NCBI GenBank assembly: GCA_965278985.1
Contig: OZ257131.1
Span: 868,001-932,000, forward strand
From: CAISIP01 sp965278985
Lineage (GTDB): Bacteria > Pseudomonadota > Gammaproteobacteria > Burkholderiales > Burkholderiaceae_C
DNA length: 64,000 nucleotides
Direction of reading: 5' to 3'
Shown here: positions 41,911 through 50,288 of the stretch, piece by piece
How positions within the stretch are numbered: position 1 is the first letter of the stretch
Layout of the letters: each line of letters opens with the position of its first letter
Made by a program: the position numbers and the translations under genes
The notes under the pieces: model-generated
Told to the model about the DNA's origin: nothing
Database searches by the model: none
What the model saw: the letters and a program-made list of their open reading frames with translations, nothing else

Positions 41911-43401
41911 TCAGGCAGCGTCACCCTTCGGTGCTGCGGGCTTGCGGGGGCGGCGGGGCCGCTTGGCGGGCGTAGGTGCTTCGTCGGCTTCTGGCTGATG
42001 CGGAGCGGTTTCCACTGGCGCGGGCTCGGATGCGGGTGCTTCGTCGAAGGCGCTCGGAGCGTCCGTTGTGTCGGTCGTGTCCGTAGCGACGTGTTCACTG
42101 CGTTCGCTGTCATCGCTGTGGGGCGCGGGGGCCGACTGCGCGTCGGCAGCCGGCGCAGGGCGGGCTTCGTCGCGCTGGCCTGCGTTGCGCCCGCGGCCTC
42201 CGCGCGTTCGGCGGCGGGGTTCACGGGCCTCGCGTGGCTCGGCCGCCAGGGTGTGGTCCACGGATGCCTCGCCGGACTGCTGCGCGTCGTCGAGCACCGG
42301 GTCGGGCGCATCCTCGGGCGCGTTGTCGGGTGTGCGTGCCGGGCCGTTGTGGACCAGCGGCTCGTTGAAATGGTGGCGGCTGCTGCGTCCTTCCTCGCGC
42401 GGTGCGCGCTCGGCCTGCCGCTGCGCCAGCGCGCGGGCTTCGTAGATGCCGGGCGTGCGCGGCTCCTGGTTGCGGGGCTCCGGGGCGCGCTGCTCGGCGG
42501 GAGGTGCATCACCGCCGACTGCGTCGTGGGAGCGGGGCGCGTCGTCACCGCGCACATCCTGGCGCACGGCGGTGCCGGTGCCGCGGAAAACGTAGGCGCC
42601 GGACTTTTCGTCGCGCCCGAACTCCAGCAGCCCGCGCGCGCTGGCTTCTTCCAGCAGGTTGCCGAAGGCGCGGAAGCCGTAGTTGGACTCGCTGAAGTCG
42701 GGCTTGCGGCGCTTGATGGCTTCCTTGAGCACCGAAGCCCAGATCTTGCCGCTGTCGCCGCGTTCGGCCTGCAGCGCGTCGAAGGTCTCCACCGCCAGCT
42801 CCACGCCGCGCGTGCGGCGGCCGTCCATTTCCTCGCGGCGGCGCTTTTCCTCTTCGGGGCTGCGGCGCGGCGCCTGGGGCTGGGCGCCCTGCTGGGCATC
42901 GCGCCGGCCGGCGCGGCGCTGGCTCTCGCGCACCAGCTCGTCGTAGAAGATGAACTCGTCGCAGTTGGCCACCAGCAGGTCCGAGGTGGACTGCTTGATG
43001 CCCACGCCGATCACCTTCTTGGCGTTCTCGCGCAGCTTGGAGACCAGCGGCGAAAAATCCGAATCGCCGCTGAGGATCACGAAGGTGTCCACGTGCGTCT
43101 TGGTGTAGCAGAGGTCCAGCGCGTCCACGACGAGGCGGATGTCGGCCGAGTTTTTGCCCGACTGGCGCACGTGCGGGATCTCGATGAGCTCGAAGTTGGC
43201 CTCGTGCATCACGGCCTTGAAGCCCTTGTAGCGCTCCCAGTCGCAGTACGCCTTCTTGACCACGATGCTGCCCTTGAGCAGCAGCCGTTCCAGCACGGGC
43301 CGGATGTCGAACTTGTCGTACTGCGCGTCGCGCACGCCGAGCGCGAGGTTCTCGAAGTCGCAGAACACCGCCATGCTGGGGTTGTCGTTGTTGGATGCCA
43401 T
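41911..43401 (-). CDS. NYN-domain ribonuclease-like protein with LOTUS (OST-HTH) domain
   Basis: A 496-residue protein in three parts. Residues about 8-160 are a LabA/NYN nuclease domain with the acidic set in AVFCDFENLALG, SADIRLVVDALD and LSGDSDFSPLV. Residues about 215-290 are an OST-HTH/LOTUS RNA-binding domain (GKIWASVLKEAIKRRKPDF, then NLLEEASARGLLEF). The last 200 residues are low-complexity, rich in Ala, Pro, Glu and Arg, with RRRTRGGRGRNAGQRD and a basic end. It probably binds and perhaps cuts RNA. The start at 43401 is uncertain; 43437 is also open and neither has a clear ribosome site. Confidence 0.85.
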   Translation of the reverse strand: MASNNDNPSMAVFCDFENLALGVRDAQYDKFDIRPVLERLLLKGSIVVKKAYCDWERYKGFKAVMHEANFELIEIPHVRQSGKNSADIRLVVDALDLCYTKTHVDTFVILSGDSDFSPLVSKLRENAKKVIGVGIKQSTSDLLVANCDEFIFYDELVRESQRRAGRRDAQQGAQPQAPRRSPEEEKRRREEMDGRRTRGVELAVETFDALQAERGDSGKIWASVLKEAIKRRKPDFSESNYGFRAFGNLLEEASARGLLEFGRDEKSGAYVFRGTGTAVRQDVRGDDAPRSHDAVGGDAPPAEQRAPEPRNQEPRTPGIYEARALAQRQAERAPREEGRSSRHHFNEPLVHNGPARTPDNAPEDAPDPVLDDAQQSGEASVDHTLAAEPREAREPRRRTRGGRGRNAGQRDEARPAPAADAQSAPAPHSDDSERSEHVATDTTDTTDAPSAFDEAPASEPAPVETAPHQPEADEAPTPAKRPRRPRKPAAPKGDAA

Positions 43402-43458
43402 GGGGAAGTAAGCTGTGTGGGAATCCCCGATCATCACACGGAACGCCCAGGGGCTTGC

Positions 43459-43818
43459 TCAGCCGGAAAAACCCGCAAGGTCGACCACATCGACCACGGC
43501 CGTCCAGGGCAGCGGTCCGTAGAGATGCGGAAAGCGTTGTTCCGGCGGCGGCACCTTGGCATCGGCGTGCGCGGCGGGGTGCGCAGGCGCCTCGTAGCGC
43601 AGCGGGGCCTGCAGCTTTTGCGGGTCCACGACCAGCAGCACCAGGTCGCGCTGGCCCGCATAGAACGCCGCCCGCACGCCCTGTACCTGGTGCGCCTGCG
43701 AGAAGTGGATGAAGCCTTCGCTCGCCAGGCTGGGCGCGCTGTACTCGCCGAGGATGCGCGCAGCTTCGGCCTGTGCGCGGCTGCAGATATGAAAGATGCG
43801 GGACGGGGAGGAGGGCAT
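43459..43818 (-). CDS. DUF952-family protein
   Basis: A 119-residue cytoplasmic protein with the DUF952 pattern: FHICSRAQ at the start, EGFIHFSQAHQVQGV near residue 35, LVLLVVDPQKL near residue 63 and FPHLYGPLPWTAVVDVVDL at the end. The family has no established reaction; the fold is related to ADP-ribosyl-transferase-like proteins by published structural comparison. It lies between the NYN-LOTUS gene and the arsenic genes on the same strand. Confidence 0.85.
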   Translation of the reverse strand: MPSSPSRIFHICSRAQAEAARILGEYSAPSLASEGFIHFSQAHQVQGVRAAFYAGQRDLVLLVVDPQKLQAPLRYEAPAHPAAHADAKVPPPEQRFPHLYGPLPWTAVVDVVDLAGFSG

Positions 43819-43846
43819 GCGGCGGATGCTAGCGCGCCGGAGTTGT

Positions 43847-43980
43847 TCAGGGTCGCAGTTCGCGCGCCATGTGGGTCAGCGCCAGGCATGCGGCAAGCCC
43901 CGGGCCTGCGGAGATCCATGGCGCGCCCACGCCCAGCAGCACGGTGGTCGTGGTTCGGCTTTGCACCTGGGCTGGGCCGG
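43847..43980 (-). pseudogene. Possible transporter C-terminal remnant after arsH
   Basis: Between arsH and the DUF952 gene a minus-strand frame reads about 44 codons ending TTTTVLLGVGAPWISAGPGL and then AACLALTHMARELRP. This looks like the last membrane span and basic tail of a permease, such as the MFS exporter that often follows arsH. No start codon with a ribosome site is present, so it would be a deletion remnant. The frame could also be chance. Confidence 0.3.
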
Positions 43981-44697
43981 TCAAATGCTGCGCAGGTTCA
44001 CCCGCTTGGACAGCGCCTCGGCGCTCTCGCGCCGTTCGCTGTAGCGGTCCACCAGGTAGCCGGCGCAGTCGCGCGTCAACAGCGTGAACTTCACCAGTTC
44101 CTCCATCACGTCCACCACGCGCTCGTAGTAGGGCGAGGGCTTCATGCGGCCGTCTTCCTCGAACTCCGCGAAAGCCTTTGCCACCGACGACTGGTTGGGG
44201 ATGGTCAGCATGCGCATCCAGCGGCCCAGCACGCGCAGCTGGTTCACCGCGTTGAAGGACTGCGAGCCGCCCGATACCTGCATGACGGCCAGCGTCTTGC
44301 CCTGCGTGGGCCGCACCGACCCGCTCGAGAGCGGAATCCAGTCGATCTGCGACTTCATGATGCCGGTCATGGCCCCGTGCCGCTCGGGAGAGCACCACAC
44401 CATGCCCTCGGACCACTGCGCCAGGTCGCGCAGCTCCTGCACCTTGGGATGGTCCTCGGGCGCGCCATCGGGCTGCGGCAGGCCGCGCGGATCGAAGATG
44501 CGCGGCTCGGCGCCCATGGCCTGCAGCAGGCGCGCCGCTTCCTCGGTCACGAGCCGGCTGTAGGAGCGCGCACGCACGGAACCGTAGAGCAGCAGGATGC
44601 GCGGTGGATGGGTCGCACGCTCGGCCGGCAGCAGCCGGGCCAGGTCGGGCTTGCAGAAATGGTCGGCGTCGACGTTCGGCAGTTCAGGGCTTTGCAA
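43981..44697 (-). CDS. arsH: NADPH-dependent FMN reductase ArsH
   Basis: A 238-residue flavoprotein with the FMN phosphate loop GSVRARSYSR at residues 39-48 and the ArsH-specific PERHGAMTGIMKSQIDWIPL segment. ArsH oxidises trivalent organoarsenicals such as methylarsenite to less toxic pentavalent forms, using NADPH. Its start overlaps the arsC end by 14 bases. It is the last intact gene of the arsenic cluster. Confidence 0.95.
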   Translation of the reverse strand: MQSPELPNVDADHFCKPDLARLLPAERATHPPRILLLYGSVRARSYSRLVTEEAARLLQAMGAEPRIFDPRGLPQPDGAPEDHPKVQELRDLAQWSEGMVWCSPERHGAMTGIMKSQIDWIPLSSGSVRPTQGKTLAVMQVSGGSQSFNAVNQLRVLGRWMRMLTIPNQSSVAKAFAEFEEDGRMKPSPYYERVVDVMEELVKFTLLTRDCAGYLVDRYSERRESAEALSKRVNLRSI

Positions 44698-45115
44698 TGC
44701 GCGCTCCCTTCGCGTCGATGACGGCCTCGCCGTCTTCCTTGGTGAACGCGCCTTGCTGCGGCTGCGGCAGCAGATCGAGCACCGCCTCCGACGGCCGGCA
44801 CAGCCGCGTGCCCAAGGGCGTCACGACGATGGGCCGATTGATCAGGATGGGCTCCTGCAGCATGAAGTCGATCAACTGCGCATCGGTCCATGAAGCGCTG
44901 TCCAGGCCCAGCGCGTCGAAGGGCGTGCCCTTCTGGCGCAGCAGCGCGCGCGGCGTGATGCCCATGGCTGCGATCAGCTTCTGCAGCGTGGCCCGGTCGG
45001 GTGGGTTTTTCAGGTACTCGATGACCTGGGGTTCCTCGCCGGAATTTCGGATCAACGCCAGCACGTTGCGCGAGGTGCCGCAGGCGGGGTTGTGGTAGAT
45101 CGTGATGTTGCTCAT
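44684..45115 (-). CDS. arsC: Glutaredoxin-dependent arsenate reductase
   Basis: A 143-residue ArsC of the E. coli plasmid R773 type. The catalytic cysteine is C12 in YHNPACGTSRNVL; downstream arginines in KGTPFDALG-adjacent and NRPIVVTPLGTRLCRPSEAV positions match the arsenate-binding set. It reduces arsenate to arsenite with glutathione and glutaredoxin. Start ATG at 45115 has AAGGAACC upstream. It is the only intact arsenate reductase in the cluster. Confidence 0.95.
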   Translation of the reverse strand: MSNITIYHNPACGTSRNVLALIRNSGEEPQVIEYLKNPPDRATLQKLIAAMGITPRALLRQKGTPFDALGLDSASWTDAQLIDFMLQEPILINRPIVVTPLGTRLCRPSEAVLDLLPQPQQGAFTKEDGEAVIDAKGARIAKP

Positions 45116-45158
45116 GGGGTTGGTTCCTTGTTGGTTGGCAGGCGCGCTCAGGCCAGGC

Positions 45159-46445
45159 TCAGGCCACACTGAGACGGAGGGCCAGGGCCGAGAGCGTGAC
45201 CAGCAGCACAGGCAGCGTCAGCACGATGCCCACCTTGAAGTAGTAGCCCCAGGCAATCGTGGTGCCCTTCTTCTGCAACACGTGCAGCCACAGCAGCGTG
45301 GCCAGGCTCCCAATGGGCGTGATCTTGGGGCCGAGGTCGCAGCCGATCACGTTGGCGTAGACCATGGCCTCCTTGACCACGCCGCTGGCCTGCGATGCGT
45401 CGATGGACAGCGCGCCGATGAGCACCGTGGGCATGTTGTTCATGACCGAGGACAGCAGCGCCGTGAGCAGGCCGGTGCCCAGCGCCGCGCCCCAGATGCC
45501 GCCCTGCGCGAACCAATCGAGCAGCCCGGCGATGCGGTCGGTCAGGCCGGCATTGCGCAGGCCGTAGACCACCAGGTACATGCCCAGCGAGAACACCACG
45601 ATCTGCCAGGGCGCGCCATGCAACACCTTGCGCGTGCTGACGACGTGGCCCTTCGCCGCAACGGCCAGCAGCACTACGGCGGCCACGGCCGCCACCGCGC
45701 TGACGGGCACGCCCAGCGGCTCCAGGCCGAAGAAGCCGACCAGCAGCAGGACCAGCACCACCCAGCCGGCGCGGAAGGTGCCCGGGTCGCGGATGGCCTG
45801 GGCCGGTGTCTTGAGCTGGGCTAGGTCGTAACGCGCCGGCACACTCCGGCCGAAGTACAGCAGCAGGACCAGCAGGCTGGCCAGCACGGCGGCGATGTTG
45901 ACCGGCACCATCACGGCTGCGTACTGGTTGAAGCCGATGCCGAAGAAATCGGCCGACACGATGTTGACCAGGTTGGACACGACCAGCGGCAGGCTGGCCG
46001 TGTCGGCGATGAAGCCGGCCGCCATCACGAAGGCCAGCGTTGCGGCCGGCGAGAAGCCCAGCGCGACCAGCATGGCCATGACGATGGGCGTCAGGATCAG
46101 CGCCGCACCATCGTTGGCGAACAGCGCGGCCACGGCCGCGCCCAGCAGCATGATGAACGCGAACAGCCGGCGGCCGCTACCGCCGCCCCAGCGTGCCACG
46201 TGCAGTGCGGCCCACTCGAAGAAGCCGGCTTCGTCCAGCAGCAGGCTGATGATGATGACCGCCACGAAGGTGGCGGTGGCGTTCCACACGATGCCCCACA
46301 CCACGGCAATGTCGGCGAGTTGCACGACGCCGAAGACCAGGGCCAGCACCGCGCCGAGCGATGCGCTCCAGCCGATGCTTAAGGCCCGTGGTTGCCAGAT
46401 GACCAGCACGAGCGTGAACAGAAAAATCAGGATGGCCGCGAGCAT
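45159..46445 (-). CDS. arsB: Arsenite efflux pump ArsB
   Basis: A 428-residue membrane protein with about twelve spans. ArsB-type signatures include FFEWAALHVARW, LFANDGAALILTPIVMAML and LLSSVMNNMPTVLIGAL, with the late GCDLGPKITPIGSLATLLWL. It expels arsenite (and antimonite) as a proton antiporter. It begins 59 bases after the broken arsC gene and ends 43 bases before intact arsC. Confidence 0.95.
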   Translation of the reverse strand: MLAAILIFLFTLVLVIWQPRALSIGWSASLGAVLALVFGVVQLADIAVVWGIVWNATATFVAVIIISLLLDEAGFFEWAALHVARWGGGSGRRLFAFIMLLGAAVAALFANDGAALILTPIVMAMLVALGFSPAATLAFVMAAGFIADTASLPLVVSNLVNIVSADFFGIGFNQYAAVMVPVNIAAVLASLLVLLLYFGRSVPARYDLAQLKTPAQAIRDPGTFRAGWVVLVLLLVGFFGLEPLGVPVSAVAAVAAVVLLAVAAKGHVVSTRKVLHGAPWQIVVFSLGMYLVVYGLRNAGLTDRIAGLLDWFAQGGIWGAALGTGLLTALLSSVMNNMPTVLIGALSIDASQASGVVKEAMVYANVIGCDLGPKITPIGSLATLLWLHVLQKKGTTIAWGYYFKVGIVLTLPVLLVTLSALALRLSVA

Positions 46446-46504
46446 GGCGGGGCGCCTTCTATGGGGAGAATGGGGGATGCGGCCTGGGTGGGCCGCGAGA
46501 GAGG

Positions 46505-46675
46505 TCAGCCGCGCGCGGTCAGCGCTTGGCCAGGTCGCGCGCGGGCCGCTGCCTGCGGAGAAATCGCGGATCGGCCGCCGGCCATGCCATTCAGCAAGGC
46601 TTCCGTGAGGATGCTGCAGGCCGAGTTGTGGGTGCACGGGAACAGGACGTACACCGGCTTGGTGGTCGAGGTCAT
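46505..46675 (-). pseudogene. Decayed low-molecular-weight-phosphatase-type arsC
   Basis: A 56-codon frame begins TSTTKPVYVLFPCTHNSAC then SILTEALLNGMAGGR, clearly the P-loop region of the thioredoxin-type ArsC, but the frame then shifts: the next conserved piece, RDFSAGSGP, is in another frame, and most of the protein (about 100 residues) is missing. In the P-loop the conserved arginine of CX5R is Cys (CTHNSAC for the usual CTGNSAR) and LFLC is LFPC. It is therefore dead. It lies between arsI and arsB. Confidence 0.8.
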
Positions 46676-46700
46676 GGGATGTTGGGGACAGGGGAATCGG

Positions 46701-47180
46701 TCAGCAGCAGGCCTTGGAAGGCCCGCAGCAGGATGCGGATGCCGACGCCGGCACGGCCGCAGCCGGGGCGCAACAGGCCGCTGCGGCGGCCTGGACCGAG
46801 GCGGGCTTGCCGAACAACGGCACGTTGCCCAGCGTCTGGAAGTGTTCCCAGGCCACGCCCTGCGGGTCCGTGATCCAGTGCTTGTCGCTGCGGGCGTAGC
46901 AGCACGTCGTCTGGCCTTCATCGAGCAGCGCGAGGTCGGCGGCCTCCGCCCAGTTCTTGAGGTCGGCCAGCTCGGCCGCCTCGTCCACCTGAAAGCCCAG
47001 GTGGTCCACGCCGGCAGCGGCGCCGCGCGTGGAGATGGCGAAGTTCAGGCGCGGGTCGTCCAGCATCCACTTCGCGTAGTCGCCCTCGATGCGCGCGGGC
47101 TCGACCGCGAACAGCCTGGAATAGAAGGCGATGCTCTGTTGCAGGTCGTTGACGTGAACATGGACGTGGAAGCGCTTCAT
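46701..47180 (-). CDS. arsI: ArsI-type C-As lyase (glyoxalase fold) with cysteine-pair tail
   Basis: A 159-residue vicinal-oxygen-chelate protein. The iron ligands H5, H60 and E112 and the vicinal substrate-binding C93-C94 (in TTCCYARSDKHW) match ArsI, which cleaves the carbon-arsenic bond of methylarsenite and aromatic trivalent arsenicals. After the domain comes an Ala/Ser-rich tail with three further Cys pairs (136-137, 151-152, 158-159). The tail could hold metal. It is 26 bases before the broken arsC and 10 bases after arsR. Confidence 0.9.
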   Translation of the reverse strand: MKRFHVHVHVNDLQQSIAFYSRLFAVEPARIEGDYAKWMLDDPRLNFAISTRGAAAGVDHLGFQVDEAAELADLKNWAEAADLALLDEGQTTCCYARSDKHWITDPQGVAWEHFQTLGNVPLFGKPASVQAAAAACCAPAAAVPASASASCCGPSKACC

Positions 47181-47190
47181 GGGAAGCCTT

Positions 47191-47517
47191 TCAGCAACGG
47201 CAATGCGCCGCCGCGTCGGTGGTCGAGCACGCTGCGCCTTCGCAGCAGTTCTCGGTGAGGTAGCCCAGCAGCTCGTTCATCGTGGTGAACGAAGCCCGAT
47301 AGATGAGGTTGCGGCCCTGCCGCTCCTGCGTCACCAGGCCGGCATGCACCAGTTCCTTGAGGTGGAAGGACAGTGTGTTGCCGGCCACTTCCAGGTGCTC
47401 GACCAGAGCGCCCGGGGTCAGCCCCTCGGGGCCTGCAACGACCAGGGCGCGGAACAGGCGCAGGCGCAGCGCGTGCGCCAGGGCGGCGAGGGATCGGATG
47501 GCATCGGCTTCTTGCAT
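47191..47517 (-). CDS. arsR: ArsR-family arsenic-responsive repressor
   Basis: A 108-residue winged-helix repressor (helix-turn-helix about residues 34-60, GALVEHLEVAGNTLSFHLKE). The usual CVC motif in the recognition helix is missing; instead cysteines cluster near the C-terminus: C91, C92, C97, C106 and C108. This placement resembles ArsR types that bind arsenite or methylarsenite with C-terminal cysteines. First gene of the arsenic operon; its start lies just past a strong promoter, so the mRNA may be leaderless. Confidence 0.93.
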   Translation of the reverse strand: MQEADAIRSLAALAHALRLRLFRALVVAGPEGLTPGALVEHLEVAGNTLSFHLKELVHAGLVTQERQGRNLIYRASFTTMNELLGYLTENCCEGAACSTTDAAAHCRC

Positions 47518-47523
47518 GAATCC

Positions 47524-47553
47524 ACTATACAACGATTATTGAAATATTGTCAA
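47524..47553 (-). promoter_or_regulatory. Promoter of the arsenic operon
   Basis: On the minus strand TTGACA (47553-47548), an 18-base spacer and TATAGT (47529-47524) give a near-consensus promoter. The spacer is very AT-rich and holds CAA-N6-TTG (47530-47541 on plus), the type of inverted half-sites bound by ArsR proteins. Only six bases separate the -10 from the arsR ATG. Confidence 0.75.
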
Positions 47554-47645
47554 CGCGCACACCTCGTTGTCGCGGGCAGCAGCTCTCTTTCACTTACCGT
47601 GCCACGGGTGCCAGACGCTGTCACTCTCTTTGTTAGCCGACACGG

Positions 47646-48482
47646 CTACCAGGCCGACCACCCGCCATCGACCGTGAGGTTCTGCCCCGTGATCCAGGCG
47701 CCGCCGGGCGTGGCGAAGAGGGCGATGGCACCGGCCAGGTCCTGCGGCACACCGAGCCGGCCCAGCGGCACCTGCAGGCGGAAGTTCTCGCGCGTGACCG
47801 CGTCCAGCGCGGCTTTGGGGATCTGCCCCGGGCTCAGGCAGTTCACGCGGATGCCATGCTGCGCCAGCTCGCAGGCCAGCGCACGCGTGAGGTTCAGGAT
47901 CGCGCCTTTGGAGGCGTGGTAGGACTGCGTGGAGCGTGCGAAGTCCGGCGCGTAGAGCCGCGGGTCGCTGCCCAGCGTGGCATGCAGCGAGCCGATGGTG
48001 ACGATGCTGCCGGGCGTGTGGTGCGCCATCATGGCGCGGGCGCCGGCCTGCGCGCAGACCAGTGTGGTGGTCACGTTCTTGTGCAGCGTGGCCTCCAGGT
48101 CGGCCACCGCGATGTGGGGCGCCATCTGCCGGCCCACGCCGCCGCCGGCGTTACAGACCATCACGTCGAAGCGGCCGTGACGCGCAGCGATCTCCTGCAC
48201 GATGCGGTCCACGGCGGATTCGTCGGCCGCGTCGCAGGCGACCGCAAAGGCGGCGTGGCCGGCGGCCTGCAGCTGCGCCGCGCCGGTCTGGACCACATCC
48301 TCGCGGCGGCCCATCAGGTAGACGCTCGCGCCCAGTTCCGCCAGCGCGGTGGCCATGGCCAGGCCCAGGTGCGTGCCGCCGCCGGTGACCACGGCCACGG
48401 CACCGTCCAGGGACAGCCAGGCGGGCAGGGCGCGGGGTGTGGTGGTTGTCGGGGGTGTCGTGGGAGCAGTGGGTGTGTCCAT
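47646..48482 (-). CDS. Short-chain dehydrogenase/reductase
   Basis: A 278-residue classical SDR. Cofactor loop VTGGGTHLGLAMATAL (from about residue 33), NAGGG after the fourth strand, catalytic Tyr-Lys in SYHASKGAILN, and IRVNCLSPGQIPKA. The first 20 residues are a Thr/Pro-rich extension. It oxidises or reduces an alcohol or ketone with NAD(P)(H); substrate unknown. It lies 11 bases after the D-aminoacylase-like gene, so it is probably in the same pathway. Confidence 0.9.
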   Translation of the reverse strand: MDTPTAPTTPPTTTTPRALPAWLSLDGAVAVVTGGGTHLGLAMATALAELGASVYLMGRREDVVQTGAAQLQAAGHAAFAVACDAADESAVDRIVQEIAARHGRFDVMVCNAGGGVGRQMAPHIAVADLEATLHKNVTTTLVCAQAGARAMMAHHTPGSIVTIGSLHATLGSDPRLYAPDFARSTQSYHASKGAILNLTRALACELAQHGIRVNCLSPGQIPKAALDAVTRENFRLQVPLGRLGVPQDLAGAIALFATPGGAWITGQNLTVDGGWSAW

Positions 48483-48493
48483 ACCGTGCTCCT

Positions 48494-50101
48494 TCAGGCA
48501 GCCCGCAGCACGCGCCCCGGGCGGGCCGCCGTCTGCTCGCCATGCGCCACCACCTGCGTGCCGTTCACGAACACATGGCGCACGCCGGTGGACTTCTGGC
48601 AGGGCACGAGGTAGGTGCCGCGGTCGCGCACCTCCGCAGGGTCGAAGACCACGATGTCGGCCGCCATGCCCTCGGCCAGCCAGCCCCGGTCCCGCAAGCC
48701 CAGGCGCGCGGCCACGCCGCCGGACATCTTGAAGATGGCGGTCGCCATGTCCAGGTCGCCCAGGTCGCGCACGAAGCGGCCCAGCACGCGCACGCTGGCG
48801 CCGAAGTTGCGCGGGTGCGGCTGGCGGCTGCCCTGGTCGAAGGGGATGGCCGAACCGTCCGATCCCATCAGCGCATGGCGGCAGCACAGGAACGTGCGCA
48901 TGTCTTCCTCGGTGCGGTAGAAGAGCACGACCATGATGCGGTTACCGCCCTCGCGGCATAGCTCCAGCGTGTGGCGTGCCGGTGTCTTGCCGGCCACGGC
49001 CGCCGCGGCCTGCAGGGACTGGCCCTCGCGGGCACCCAGCACGCCGTCGGTGCGCGCCAGCACCACGCGGTCCCACAGCCAGGGGATGCGGTGGGCCGAC
49101 CAGCCCTGGGCCAGGTCGGCCTCGGCCCGGTCCATGGTGGCCTCGTCCATCAGGCGTTCGCGCATGGCTGCCACGCCACCTTCCTGCACCCAGGCCGGCA
49201 GGTACTGGGTGAGGGCGGAACTCGACGCGTCGTAGGGGTAGACATCGAAACCTGCATCCACGCCCGAGGCCACGGCGGCCTCGAAGCGCTCCGTCCACAG
49301 GCCAGCCGTGCCCCATTCGGAGGGGGTGTTGATGGCCGCGTGCGAATACTGCACCTTCACGCCGGTGGTGCGCCCCAGGTGCAGCGCCTCGTTGAGGGGC
49401 CCGTAGCGGTGGTCGTCACCGTCCAGCCCCTTGTCGCGTGCATGCGACGCATACAGCCGCCCGCGCCGCGCCAGTGTTTCGCACAGGGAAACGAGCTCAC
49501 TCGTGGGCGCGTAACGCGAGGGCACGTAGGTCAGTCCCGTGGTCATGCCGAAGGCGCCCTGGTCCAGCATGGTCTCCAGCAACGCCTGCATGGCCTGCAT
49601 CTGCGCAGGGCTGGCCGCAGCGGGCTCCACGCCCATGGCGGCGATGCGCAGGGCGCCGTGGCCCACCAGCGGCGCGATGTTGAGCGCGATGCCGCGTGCT
49701 TCCGCCTCGCGCCGGTAGCCCTCCACGTCGGTCCAGGTCAGGGCCAGCGCGTCGTCGCCGATGCCTGCCAACAGGTCCTGGTGCAGCTGCATGTGGGCGG
49801 GGTTGATGGGGAAGGGCGAGAAGCCGCAGTTGCCGGTGACCTCGGTGGTCACGCCCTGCGTCACCTTGCTCTGGCCGCGGCCGTCCTGCAGCAGGCTCAC
49901 GTCGGAGTGGGTGTGGATGTCGATGAAGCCCGGCGCCACCACCAACCCGCCGGCCTCCACCACGCGGTGGCCCGGGGCCTGCAGGCCGTCGCCGATGGCG
50001 GTGATGCGGCCCGCGTCCACCCGCACATCGGCACGACGCGGCGGGGCGCCGCTGCCGTCGTACACGGTGCCACCACGGACCAGGAAATCGGTGTCTTGCA
50101 T
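48494..50101 (-). CDS. N-acyl-D-amino-acid deacylase family amidohydrolase
   Basis: A 535-residue amidohydrolase. The metal-binding HTHSD is at residues 63-67, with EVTGNCGFSPFP carrying the Cys that in D-aminoacylase is a zinc ligand; GFDVYPYDAS and LMGSDGSAIPFDQG follow, and TGVRHVFVNGTQVV ends the beta-sandwich. The family removes the acyl group from N-acyl-D-amino acids or related amides. It is the first gene of a two-gene unit with the SDR. Confidence 0.9.
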   Translation of the reverse strand: MQDTDFLVRGGTVYDGSGAPPRRADVRVDAGRITAIGDGLQAPGHRVVEAGGLVVAPGFIDIHTHSDVSLLQDGRGQSKVTQGVTTEVTGNCGFSPFPINPAHMQLHQDLLAGIGDDALALTWTDVEGYRREAEARGIALNIAPLVGHGALRIAAMGVEPAAASPAQMQAMQALLETMLDQGAFGMTTGLTYVPSRYAPTSELVSLCETLARRGRLYASHARDKGLDGDDHRYGPLNEALHLGRTTGVKVQYSHAAINTPSEWGTAGLWTERFEAAVASGVDAGFDVYPYDASSSALTQYLPAWVQEGGVAAMRERLMDEATMDRAEADLAQGWSAHRIPWLWDRVVLARTDGVLGAREGQSLQAAAAVAGKTPARHTLELCREGGNRIMVVLFYRTEEDMRTFLCCRHALMGSDGSAIPFDQGSRQPHPRNFGASVRVLGRFVRDLGDLDMATAIFKMSGGVAARLGLRDRGWLAEGMAADIVVFDPAEVRDRGTYLVPCQKSTGVRHVFVNGTQVVAHGEQTAARPGRVLRAA

Positions 50102-50288
50102 GCGGTGCCTCTTCGCGAAGTCCGGCGCGGGCGGAAACGGCCACGGGCCATCGGCGGCGCAGGTGCCGCGGACATGCCATTCTGGGACGCACCGTCGCGG
50201 GCGTTGATGGCGCCAGGCATGGCCAGGGGCGGGCCGCTGGCTTGCGGGGCCCGGGCCACTGTGGTAGCGCGACGGCCCCGGGCCGTGG

